From Tuberibacillus sp. Marseille-P3662 (GTDB lineage: Bacteria > Bacillota > Bacilli > Bacillales > Sporolactobacillaceae): a stretch of DNA of 64,000 nt. Each line of letters starts with the position of its first letter. Within the stretch, counting starts at the first letter, position 1. Position numbers and translations under genes: made by a program. Below the pieces are notes generated by a model, which was not told the origin of the DNA, did not search any database, and worked only from the letters and a program-made list of their open reading frames with translations. The DNA is taken from the NCBI RefSeq assembly GCF_900178005.1, contig NZ_FXBS01000004.1, positions 372,001 to 436,000 on the forward strand. The letters run 5' to 3'. Shown one piece after another: positions 18,637 through 26,120 of the stretch.

Positions 18637-19929
18637 ATGACTGTAACTTATAATAGGATCTTATCGTATCTACAAACCTTCCATCATCGTACTATCAACA
18701 GAGATGGTCATCACTTGGCCATTATGCGAGAGTTGCTTGACGTTTTCCAAATTGATCTGTCCGACTTTACCATCATTCAAATCGCGGGTTCCTCTGGCAA
18801 AGGATCCACGGTATTGACGTTGTCAAAACTGCTCACCGCAAATGGCATTCAACACGGACGAGTTATCAGTCCGCACCTTGAACGCTACGAGGAGCGGTTT
18901 GCGATTGACGACAGTGTCATCCAGACAGACGAATTTGTATCTATCATCGCGTCGATTTGGCGGTCATTACCATCCTTTTCTCATGAAAGGGATGTGGGTC
19001 ATCCGCATATTATGCTGCTTGCAGCATTCCTTTATTTCCAAAACAATCAAATCTCTCTAATCATCTATGAAAATGGCGTCGGCGGCGCTTCGGATCCAGC
19101 TAATGTCCTTGATCCTTGGATCGCTGTGCTGACTGAAATGACGCTCGATCATACCCACCTTCTTGGCCCTGACATCCCGTCAATCACCAAGAATAAAGCA
19201 GCAATTATAAAACCGGCAACAGACTACGTTGTCTGTGGTATGACAAATCCGGAGGCAAAACAGATCCTTAAATGCCATCAAAACCGATCATCTGCTCAAT
19301 TTTATTTTTATAACGAAGATTATCGTTTGGAGCATGCATTCGTGTATCACGGCTGCCATTGGATGTTGACCGGATTAGATTTGCTGAACCATGCCAATCA
19401 CCAACAGCAAAATATCACAAATGCTTTGGCCGTCGTTAACATGCTTAAATCTGAGGGCTACCCAATCCATGATGATCGGATTCGAAGAACACTGCAGCAC
19501 CTCTCGATTCCCGGTCGCTCCGAGCTCCTTAATATCGGTCAACATACCCTCATTTTAGATGGCGCCCATAATCCATTTGAAATCAAACGTTTGTTTGAAA
19601 GGTTTGAGCCAAGAGATATCGATCATTTAATCATCAGTTTTCCGACCAATAAATCCGCCAATGCTTTGATTGCCGCCATTCCAGACGAATCGATCCCGCT
19701 GCATATTGTGCCCAATCCTTTCCAGCCAGGCAACCAAAACTTTCACGATATAAGAAGGGAACTTGAGAACGCTCATAGCCACATCCGCTTCTATGACCAA
19801 CTTCATGAGTCCCTTACAGCGGTTGTGACTCAACCTGATCCACAAACAGTACTGGTGACGGGATCTCTATATTTTATCGGCCAAGCCCGCACCCTACTGT
19901 TAGATCAAGACACTGATGATGAGATGTGA
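18637..19929 (+). CDS. Divergent FolC-like Mur ligase family protein
   Basis: 430 residues in the folylpolyglutamate/dihydrofolate synthase fold. A P-loop is present as GSSGKGS near residue 56 (FolC consensus GTNGKGS). DGAHNP near 310 and the C-terminal VTGSLYFIGQAR are well kept. The Arg of the FolC GGRxDATN signature is missing; here the block reads GVGGASDPANVL. The start is the ATG at 18637, with GGAG seven bases before it. Either a diverged FolC or a paralogue ligating an amino acid to another substrate. No folate genes are adjacent. Confidence 0.78.
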   Translation: MTVTYNRILSYLQTFHHRTINRDGHHLAIMRELLDVFQIDLSDFTIIQIAGSSGKGSTVLTLSKLLTANGIQHGRVISPHLERYEERFAIDDSVIQTDEFVSIIASIWRSLPSFSHERDVGHPHIMLLAAFLYFQNNQISLIIYENGVGGASDPANVLDPWIAVLTEMTLDHTHLLGPDIPSITKNKAAIIKPATDYVVCGMTNPEAKQILKCHQNRSSAQFYFYNEDYRLEHAFVYHGCHWMLTGLDLLNHANHQQQNITNALAVVNMLKSEGYPIHDDRIRRTLQHLSIPGRSELLNIGQHTLILDGAHNPFEIKRLFERFEPRDIDHLIISFPTNKSANALIAAIPDESIPLHIVPNPFQPGNQNFHDIRRELENAHSHIRFYDQLHESLTAVVTQPDPQTVLVTGSLYFIGQARTLLLDQDTDDEM

Positions 19930-19969
19930 TCGGTTCAATCTGCTCATTTCACACAACTGTCATAGTAAG

Positions 19970-20012
19970 TGTGATTTATATCACAAATTGAAATAACCAC
20001 CTTTAGTATTAT
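19970..20012 (+). promoter_or_regulatory. FNR-type site and -10 element of hmp
   Basis: TGTGATTTATATCACA (19970-19985) is a perfect TGTGA-N6-TCACA inverted repeat. A -10 box TATTAT lies at 20007-20012. The predicted start near 20019 puts the palindrome centre at about -41.5, the class II activator position. Confidence 0.75.
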
Positions 20013-20076
20013 AAAGATGTAGCAGGAAACAATAATTATTACGAATGCACACATTTCAATAGGATGGTGACTCATT

Positions 20077-21297
20077 ATGCTAGACTCTAACACGCTTAGT
20101 ATCGTGAAATCGACGGCCCCCGTATTAAAAGATCATGCCCGTGACATCGGCGTGCGTTTTTACGAGCTCCTTTTTGCTAAAGCTCCTGAATTATATAATA
20201 TCTTTAACCAAACCAATCAACAGAGAGGCTTGCAGCAAGAGGCATTGGCTTATGCCGTCTATGCTGCCGGTGAAAACATTGATAACCTAGACGCCATTAA
20301 ACCACTTGTGATGCGGGTTGCTGAAAAACATGTCGCCTTAGGCGTTCAACCAGAACAATATCCGGTTGTCGGTGAAACCCTTCTACAAGCGGTTAAGGAC
20401 GTCCTCGGTGATGCAGCAACAGATGACGTGATTGATGCTTGGGGCGAGGCCTATAACGCCATTGCAGACGTGTTTATTAGTCTTGAACAAGAACTTTATG
20501 AAGAAACGGAACAACAAACCGGAGGCTGGTCAGGCTTTCGAGAATTTATTGTTGATAAAAAAGTGAAAGAAACCGGCTCGGTAACCTCCTTCTATTTTAA
20601 ACCGAAAGATGGCAAACCCATAGCAACCTATCAACCCGGCCAGTATCTTACATTAAGAGCTGAGATTGAAGGCGAGCAATATACCCATATGAGGCATTAT
20701 AGTTTATCCGATGCTCCTGGCAAAGATTATTATCGAATTAGTGTCAAACGTGAAGACGGCGACGACAATACACCGGATGGGATTGTCTCAAATTATTTGC
20801 ATCATCAGGTTCAGGAAGGAGATGTCCTATCATTTGCGGCTCCAGCGGGTGACTTTACGATCATGAACGAAGATCTTCCAATTGTCCTCATCAGTGGCGG
20901 CATTGGCTTGACCCCGCTTATGAGTATATTCAATCATCTTACAGAAAAAGAGCCTCATCGTCCCGTAACGTTTATCCATGCCACACAAAACAGTTCAAAC
21001 CATGCGATGAAGCAGCATGTGGCAAAAGTAGCTGATGAGTACGAAAACGTGTCATCATTTGTTTGCTATGATGACCCTACGGCGGAAGACAAGGCTGCTC
21101 ATCATTTTGATAAAGAGGGCTATGTGGATCTAGAATGGCTAAAATCCATTTTGCCAAGTAACCAAGCCGATTTCTACTTCTGCGGACCCGTTCCTTTCAT
21201 GAAAGCTGTTAATCAAGCTCTTAAGGATTGGGATGTTCCGGAAGAGCGCAGTCACTACGAAGTCTTTAATCCGATTAGTATTTTAGAAGAAGCTTAA
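20077..21297 (+). CDS. hmp: Flavohaemoprotein, nitric oxide dioxygenase
   Basis: 406 residues. The globin domain (1-140) has the proximal haem histidine in AEKHVALGV near residue 87. The FAD domain has RHYSLSDAPG near 208 and the NAD domain has LISGGIGLTPLMS near 268 and FCGPVPFMKAV near 368. It oxidises NO to nitrate with O2 and NAD(P)H. AGGATGGTGA precedes the ATG. An FNR-like palindrome at -41.5 suggests oxygen-limited or nitrosative induction. Confidence 0.95.
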   Translation: MLDSNTLSIVKSTAPVLKDHARDIGVRFYELLFAKAPELYNIFNQTNQQRGLQQEALAYAVYAAGENIDNLDAIKPLVMRVAEKHVALGVQPEQYPVVGETLLQAVKDVLGDAATDDVIDAWGEAYNAIADVFISLEQELYEETEQQTGGWSGFREFIVDKKVKETGSVTSFYFKPKDGKPIATYQPGQYLTLRAEIEGEQYTHMRHYSLSDAPGKDYYRISVKREDGDDNTPDGIVSNYLHHQVQEGDVLSFAAPAGDFTIMNEDLPIVLISGGIGLTPLMSIFNHLTEKEPHRPVTFIHATQNSSNHAMKQHVAKVADEYENVSSFVCYDDPTAEDKAAHHFDKEGYVDLEWLKSILPSNQADFYFCGPVPFMKAVNQALKDWDVPEERSHYEVFNPISILEEA

Positions 21298-21315
21298 GTC
21301 TCTAAGACGAGACTT

Positions 21316-21616
21316 GGACAAAAGTATATGAGTCACAGAATCATCCGAACTTGTTTATAAATCAGTTCGGATGATTTGTTTAAAATAGTCATTCCTATTG
21401 CTTCGTCGCAGTCCAAAGAAGCTTATTCTAAGGCGTTCGTGCTCCTGCATCTTCAAGCCCATTCAGAGAAGCAAGATGTTTCGTCGCAGTCCAAAGAAGC
21501 TTATTCTAAGGCGTTCGTGCTGTTCCCGCAGGCGTCTTCGTATTTTGACGGCGCTTAGATCTAGCTTTCATATCTTATGGTTCGGCTTCCTGAGTATCCT
21601 GTTTTAGATTTATCCC
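21316..21616 (+). repeat. MITE-like repeat, family 2, copy 2 (enlarged)
   Basis: Homologous to the reverse complement of 6835-7033, with the same ends (GGACAAAAGTATA left; TTAGATTTATCC right) and the same ATCCGAAC/GTTCGGAT hairpin. The middle is longer: a 42-bp unit beginning TTCGTCGCAGTCC occurs at 21402-21443 and again at 21480-21521. Open frames through it are artefacts of the duplication. It lies 18 bp after hmp, so its hairpin may also act as the hmp terminator. Confidence 0.82.
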
Positions 21617-21647
21617 CGTAAACGATAAAGCTAAAGGTCGAAAATCG

Positions 21648-21837
21648 TTGATTGGAGCGGAAGGTGCGTCGAGATTCGGAACACTTAAACATAGTGTGTT
21701 CCTCAGCGCCGCTTACTCAAGGTGTCTTACTAGAGTCCTGCGGGAGTAGCGGGACAGGTGAGACCCCACAGGCGCAGAGCGCCGAGGAGGCTCACCGCCC
21801 GCCCCGCGGAAAGCGAGCATCCTGGAGCGGAAATCAA
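21648..21837 (+). repeat. Dispersed GC-rich repeat, family 1, copy B (with insertion)
   Basis: Starts TTGATTGGAGCGGAAGG and ends GGAGCGGAAATCAA. It matches copy F except for about 64 extra bases (about 21664-21729) inserted after GGAAGGTGCG. The insert contains a hairpin GGAACAC...GTGTTCC. It sits 31 bp after repeat family 2 copy 2, making a repeat cluster between hmp and the SIS gene. Confidence 0.88.
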
Positions 21838-21956
21838 CCCATTTCTTAAATAGCAACATAAGTCCTATTTAAAAAACAACAATCTTTTAGAGAAGAGCGT
21901 AACTTTAATAGGCTTTGTTGTTTTGATCCGCGACTTTTGATGGTCTATTCATGGTT

Positions 21957-22691
21957 TTACCTTAATAGCGAAATCCTATCTTTATATTGCTCGATTAAGC
22001 GCTTGTTGTGGTCATCCGCACCATCGACATTGCCGCTGAGAAAAACAGGCGGTTCGGCCCCTGTCTCCGCAATGGTCTTAATGGCATCAGCCAATATGGC
22101 ATTAAGGATCGCTGCCCCGGTAACAGTTGATGATGGTGCGAAAGGTACTGAAACATCCTCATGGGATAGCATCGCGTCCCCTTTTGGTGCATGATTGTCA
22201 ATGACCAAATCCACCGCATCATATAAATGATCACCGCTCGTGTGACGCGAGCTTTGACTCTGAGAATATTCGACTGATGTAACACCGATAACGAATGCCC
22301 CGGATGCCTTAGCATGGCGAGCCACATCTACTGGGACTGGATTCCGGCCCGATGTCGAGAGGACAAACACAACATCCTCCTCAGAAAAATGTTGCTCGAC
22401 CAAAAATTCATCGGCATAGCCATTCTGACGTTCCAATTCCGACGATCTTACGGCCCCCTCATGTAACATTAAGGGTTCCACAAAAATCGGCTTAATCGGA
22501 ACCAACCCACCAGCTCTGTAGAACACCTCTTCCGTTAAAATATGCGAATGGCCGCACCCAAACATTTGAATAATGCCGCCGTTTTGCACACTAGCAGCCA
22601 CTTTCTGCGCTGCCATCCGTAAGTGGTCTCCTTCTTCTTCCTGAATCGTTGTTAATAATGCGTCTATTTTTTCAAAATAAGTGTTTAGCAT
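21957..22691 (-). CDS. SIS-domain sugar-phosphate-binding protein, UPF0309 type
   Basis: 244 residues forming a single SIS domain with IQMFGCGHSHILTEEVFYRAGG near residue 40 and VFVLSTSGRNPVPVDVARHAK near 110, plus VDGADDHN near the C-terminus. UPF0309 members bind phosphosugars and are thought to act as isomerases or etherases on amino-sugar phosphates; the substrate is not known. AGAGG precedes the ATG. It is isolated, with no PTS or amino-sugar genes beside it. Confidence 0.82.
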   Translation of the reverse strand: MLNTYFEKIDALLTTIQEEEGDHLRMAAQKVAASVQNGGIIQMFGCGHSHILTEEVFYRAGGLVPIKPIFVEPLMLHEGAVRSSELERQNGYADEFLVEQHFSEEDVVFVLSTSGRNPVPVDVARHAKASGAFVIGVTSVEYSQSQSSRHTSGDHLYDAVDLVIDNHAPKGDAMLSHEDVSVPFAPSSTVTGAAILNAILADAIKTIAETGAEPPVFLSGNVDGADDHNKRLIEQYKDRISLLR

Positions 22692-22722
22692 AGATTGGCC
22701 TCTTATAAAAATAATATATAGT

Positions 22723-22760
22723 AAAAAGCTACCCCGCTTTTAAATTAAGAGTAGCTTTTT
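22723..22760 (-). terminator. Hairpin upstream of the SIS gene
   Basis: AAAAAGCTAC (22723-22732) pairs with GTAGCTTTTT (22751-22760). No plus-strand gene ends here, so it may end a minus-strand transcript antisense to the small toxin gene, or be part of the SIS gene leader. Confidence 0.4.
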
Positions 22761-22830
22761 TCGTTTGCTTTTATATTAGATCAGTCCGTGAATAAATAAA
22801 TAGAATATGATATCATACAAAAAGCAGCTA

Positions 22831-22886
22831 TATAATGCAGGATGGGGCGGTGGTCATCCCTGATTCCAAATAGGAAGGGGGTGATC
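22831..22886 (+). promoter_or_regulatory. -10 element and SD-sequestering hairpin of the small toxin gene
   Basis: TATAAT at 22831-22836; no good -35. In the leader, GGTCATCCC (22852-22860) can pair over nine positions, with G-U wobbles, with GGGGTGATC (22878-22886), which is the core of an extended Shine-Dalgarno. Leader sequestration of the SD is known for the TxpA/BsrG class of type I toxins. Confidence 0.55.
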
Positions 22887-22888
22887 AT

Positions 22889-22975
22889 ATGACAGTATAT
22901 CATACAATTAACTTAATGATCAGTTTTGGTCTGTTAGTTGCCACTGTTATTGCTGTCTCACAAAAAGAGAAATAG
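22889..22975 (+). CDS. Holin-like type I toxin peptide (TxpA/BsrG class)
   Basis: A 28-residue peptide, MTVYHTINLMISFGLLVATV and then a charged KEK tail: a single membrane helix preceded by a short polar N-terminus. This resembles the Hol_Tox family of small Bacillales toxins (typical start MTVYQAISLMISF). The extended ribosome site GGAAGGGGGTGATC has near-full complementarity to the 16S 3' end. The stop lies in the arm of a terminator hairpin. Such toxins depolarise the membrane unless silenced by an antisense RNA; the antisense gene is not proven here. Confidence 0.78.
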   Translation: MTVYHTINLMISFGLLVATVIAVSQKEK

Positions 22976-23020
22976 CCCCCTGCATTGTTTAGGCCAGTAG
23001 GGAAGGCTATTTCTTCTTCT
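22968..23020 (+). terminator. Terminator of the toxin mRNA, overlapping its stop
   Basis: AGAAATAGCC (22968-22977) pairs with GGCTATTTCT (23005-23014), followed by TCTTCTT. Confidence 0.7.
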
Positions 23021-23062
23021 TAAAGAGGCCACCGCAACTTCCATGCGGATAGCTGTTATTCT

Positions 23063-23092
23063 AGAACACCGGTTGCCGCCGGTGTTCTTTTT
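23063..23092 (+). terminator. Second strong terminator downstream of the toxin
   Basis: AGAACACCGG (23063-23072) and CCGGTGTTCT (23079-23088) with a 6-nt loop, then TTTT. It ends plus-strand transcription before the convergent nucleoside hydrolase gene. Confidence 0.88.
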
Positions 23093-23214
23093 AAATTATG
23101 TTTTCTAAATTCATTATATGCACCAAAGAACAAAAAATCAAGTTAGTAATGGGAACGTCAAATAACGCATATGGAACACTTGCTCACTTGAAACCACATA
23201 GGGATGCCCTATTT

Positions 23215-24150
23215 TCATAACCATTCCCCCACCAACGTTCGAACAAATGATTCCGTAAACCGCTGGTGATCGATGTCAGAGGGTACGAAGACATGACCAT
23301 CTCCATAACTCTCCCGATTGATGACCGTCATGCCACGAGTGAGCGGACTCCCCGTCTCCACGGACACCTCAGCCATTTCCCCTTCTAACAATTCGGAGTC
23401 CATCGCATATAGTAAAGTGGCCGCGCCACTTATAGGAGCATAGACATTTCTGAACTGATTGGTTATACCTTGTAGGATTTTCAAAGCCAACTGACTTGTA
23501 GATTGATCATTTTCTAATAAAGTTTCAAGATCTTCCTCTGTTAAAAAGGCATTCTGACAAATATCCAACGTAATCAAATGAATATTCAAATCAGGATGCC
23601 CCAAAACAATTTGAGCAGCTTCCGGGTCGCAGTATATATTAAATTCAGCAACTGACGTAATATTTCCTTTACCTTCTGCACCACCCATGACAATCACATC
23701 ACTAATGTAATCAACGATCTCCGGGGCCACCTTCAAGGCTAAGGCAAAATTGGTTAGTGGGCCCATTAACACAAGTGTAACGGGTTTGGCATTTTTTAAA
23801 ATGGTATTAATCATAAAAGTGACAGCATGCTCATCCAATACCGGGTACTCCACAGAACTGCCGTCGAGAATCCTATGAAGTTGCTCTTCCGTACTATGGG
23901 CTTGATGTGTTGCTATGGGAAAACGATTCAAGAGCGGCTCACCTGATCCTTTAATGACCGGTGGTCTTTCATGAGTATCTAATCGATTAATTAACTGGAT
24001 TGTATTTAGATAAGCCTGTTCGGCGGAAACGCGGCCCGAAACTGTTGTAATACCGAGTACATTAATATCTGGGTGCTTCAAGGCCAACATCAGTGCCAAC
24101 GAATCATCCAAACCTGTATCAACGTCCAAAATGATCTGTTTATGCTTCAT
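23215..24150 (-). CDS. Nucleoside hydrolase (inosine-uridine preferring family), paralogue 2
   Basis: 311 residues with the calcium-binding ILDVDTGLDDSLALM at the N-terminus and MGGAEGKGNITSVAEFN near residue 155. The family removes the base from nucleosides. The ATG at 24150 has GGAGGTG upstream; the frame extends further into the VanZ gene but without a ribosome site. The catalytic-loop His seen in paralogue 1 (ALHDP) is replaced here by YAPISGAATLLYAMD, so substrate range may differ. It follows the VanZ-like gene by 14 bp, in one operon. Confidence 0.88.
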   Translation of the reverse strand: MKHKQIILDVDTGLDDSLALMLALKHPDINVLGITTVSGRVSAEQAYLNTIQLINRLDTHERPPVIKGSGEPLLNRFPIATHQAHSTEEQLHRILDGSSVEYPVLDEHAVTFMINTILKNAKPVTLVLMGPLTNFALALKVAPEIVDYISDVIVMGGAEGKGNITSVAEFNIYCDPEAAQIVLGHPDLNIHLITLDICQNAFLTEEDLETLLENDQSTSQLALKILQGITNQFRNVYAPISGAATLLYAMDSELLEGEMAEVSVETGSPLTRGMTVINRESYGDGHVFVPSDIDHQRFTESFVRTLVGEWL

Positions 24151-24164
24151 TTCTGCACCTCCAT

Positions 24165-24626
24165 TCACTGACGATCCCTTTCGTTCATCCAATCTGCGCT
24201 GTGTTTCCGAACATAAACGAAGTGAATCATCAACCAAGCTACAAATATACCAATAAAATCTTTAACTAAATCAATGAATGTTGCTGAGCGATAAGGCACA
24301 AAGGATTGGTGCCATTCATCTATGAATGCATAAGACACCGCTAGAGCGGCGGCCAACCCTTCCCAACCCGATCCTACTCTTAAGAAAGTTGCTAAAGCCA
24401 TCATTAATAAAATATAAAAAATACCAAACTCCACTAGGTGACCGTATTCAAACAACTGCGTCATGTCCATACCGCCCGTAGTACTAGTCTGGTCAGAAAA
24501 TAATTGATTGAACCCATCAAAAATCGGCCACGTCTCTACAGCCTCCCCGGGATTAAAATATCCCGACTGCAACCAGATACCCAGCATATAAATGATCGGC
24601 GCAACTCTCATCACCCATCGTTTCAC
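24165..24626 (-). CDS. VanZ-like membrane protein
   Basis: 153 residues with four hydrophobic segments, of the VanZ family, including HLVEFGIFYILL and AFIDEWHQSFVPYRSATFIDL, the conserved D-E-x-x-Q-x-x-x-P-R-like block. VanZ-like proteins confer low-level teicoplanin resistance in enterococci; most genomic members have unknown roles. The GTG at 24626 is used; an ATG at 24611 is possible and neither has a strong ribosome site. It is co-directional with the nucleoside hydrolase. Confidence 0.8.
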   Translation of the reverse strand: MKRWVMRVAPIIYMLGIWLQSGYFNPGEAVETWPIFDGFNQLFSDQTSTTGGMDMTQLFEYGHLVEFGIFYILLMMALATFLRVGSGWEGLAAALAVSYAFIDEWHQSFVPYRSATFIDLVKDFIGIFVAWLMIHFVYVRKHSADWMNERDRQ

Positions 24627-24759
24627 ATAACCACGCTACTTTATAAGGGATTTCCCACTATCATATCATAGACAATCCAAATATAAACAAATTCTTGTTC
24701 ATTATACTAGGCTCTTTTCTAAAAGATGTTTTTTTAAATAGGACTTATGAAACTAAAGC

Positions 24760-24788
24760 GTCAAAAATCGCTGATTGGAGCGGAAATC
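24760..24788 (+). repeat. Remnant of dispersed repeat family 1 (copy C)
   Basis: The flank CGTCAAAAATCGCTGATTGG as in copy F is joined directly to GAGCGGAAATC, i.e. the left and right ends are present without the GC-rich centre. This looks like an internal deletion between the two GGAGCGGAA motifs. Confidence 0.75.
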
Positions 24789-24814
24789 CATGATTCATCA
24801 AAAAGAAAAGCCCT

Positions 24815-24847
24815 CTATCCAAATATAACGCAGATACATTTGGATAG
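24815..24847 (-). terminator. Terminator of the sugar-acid operon
   Basis: CTATCCAAAT and ATTTGGATAG flank a 13-nt loop. On the minus strand the stem continues to GGGCTTTTCTTTTT. The stem-loop, and about 36 bp overall, is identical to that at 40873-40905. Confidence 0.88.
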
Positions 24848-24893
24848 GAGCCATCTTTAGAGCAATGATGCAACATTTACTAGTATTCATTTA

Positions 24894-26018
24894 TTAAAAT
24901 GGCGTTCCCACGTGTGAAATCGAAAATTCACCAAGTGCATGAGTTTCAAGCCTTGTTTCTTTCCCAGAGCATACATCAATTAACGTATCTATTAATTCTG
25001 TCACTTGTTGTTCAACATCAGCCCCTGAAACCTTATAATCAACTAATTCATCATATAAAGCATCATGTTGACTTGGTACGACCGTCATGCAAGGAACAGC
25101 AACAGATCCTGTAAATATGCCTCTACTACTAATCATCAACACGATGCCGCATCCAGCTGAAGCTAAACTAGACATCGCTTCCACGATGTTGTTCGGCACT
25201 GACATCATATGAAGACCTTTTCGAATGGGCTTTTCCCCATATCCTAGGACACTATCAATGGCTTTTGAACCACTTATGCCTGTTTCAAGATGAGCAGTTC
25301 TCCTTTGATCATCCGACCAAGGAAGGGTTTCTTGATTAACATTCTGAACCGTTTCCCAACTTTCACGTTGAAAACCTTTTTCTACTTTTCTCAGTTTATC
25401 CTCTGCATCTTTATTATTAGCAAGTTCGGCTAATAGGTTCCCAGCCGGTTCCATGGTTTTTCCCAAGCCTGTAATGACCGTCCCATGATTTTCAAGTAAT
25501 TGATCAACAACTTTTCCAACGATGGGAGTAACGTCATTTAGTGTGTCCTCATCTGCCTCTACAGTCATAACACCTATAGTTATTGATGATAGCGGTTGTG
25601 TTGTACGTTCTTCTTTCTCCGCCTCTTTAGCCCATGCTTCAGCTCTGCTAACACCATGATTGATTGTATTGTCGCCACCAGATAATTGTTGTATCCCTAT
25701 TGCTTCAAGGGGCTTATTTTTAGGTATGCTTTTTAATAATCCGCTGACTTGATTGGTTTCACAACCTAATCCAATAAGAAGGGCTGCATAGAGATTTGGG
25801 TTTGACACCATACCCACTAGCATTTGTTTTGTGAGTTTAAAGTCATCTCCTAGTTGCGCGCATCCATTTGCATGCACAAAGGGTATTGCTGATGGAACTT
25901 GATCGGCCACCTCTCGAACCACCGTGCTGGAACATATGACCGATGATACGATGCCAATATGATTTCTCGTCCCAGCCGTCCCATCACTTCTTTGATAACC
26001 CTGAAAAGTGAGACTCAT
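24894..26018 (-). CDS. UxaA/GarD-family dehydratase catalytic subunit, paralogue A
   Basis: 374 residues matching the large domain of altronate/galactarate dehydratases: SDGTAGTRNHIGIVSSVICSS at the N-terminus, HANGCAQLG near residue 50, LIGLGCETNQ near 82, and SAGCGIVLMISSRG near 290. The Cys residues are candidates for the iron site. The family eliminates water from sugar acids. AAAGGAG precedes the ATG. It is the last gene of the minus-strand run and is followed by a terminator. The small SAF-domain subunit is two genes upstream. The substrate is unknown; sulfolactate lyase SuyB belongs to the same superfamily. Confidence 0.83.
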   Translation of the reverse strand: MSLTFQGYQRSDGTAGTRNHIGIVSSVICSSTVVREVADQVPSAIPFVHANGCAQLGDDFKLTKQMLVGMVSNPNLYAALLIGLGCETNQVSGLLKSIPKNKPLEAIGIQQLSGGDNTINHGVSRAEAWAKEAEKEERTTQPLSSITIGVMTVEADEDTLNDVTPIVGKVVDQLLENHGTVITGLGKTMEPAGNLLAELANNKDAEDKLRKVEKGFQRESWETVQNVNQETLPWSDDQRRTAHLETGISGSKAIDSVLGYGEKPIRKGLHMMSVPNNIVEAMSSLASAGCGIVLMISSRGIFTGSVAVPCMTVVPSQHDALYDELVDYKVSGADVEQQVTELIDTLIDVCSGKETRLETHALGEFSISHVGTPF

Positions 26019-26120
26019 TCATTATTCTCCTTTCAAGTTTTCGCTTAAAAGTTAAAATCGCCAATGTTGTTCCTATCTGCATGAATTGACCAGGAAATAG
26101 CCGCAATATCTATACCGTTA

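Noticed and set aside
21376-21607. Overlapping plus-strand frames of 60-69 codons after hmp
   Set aside because: They translate the 42-bp duplication in repeat family 2 and have no ribosome sites or family similarity.
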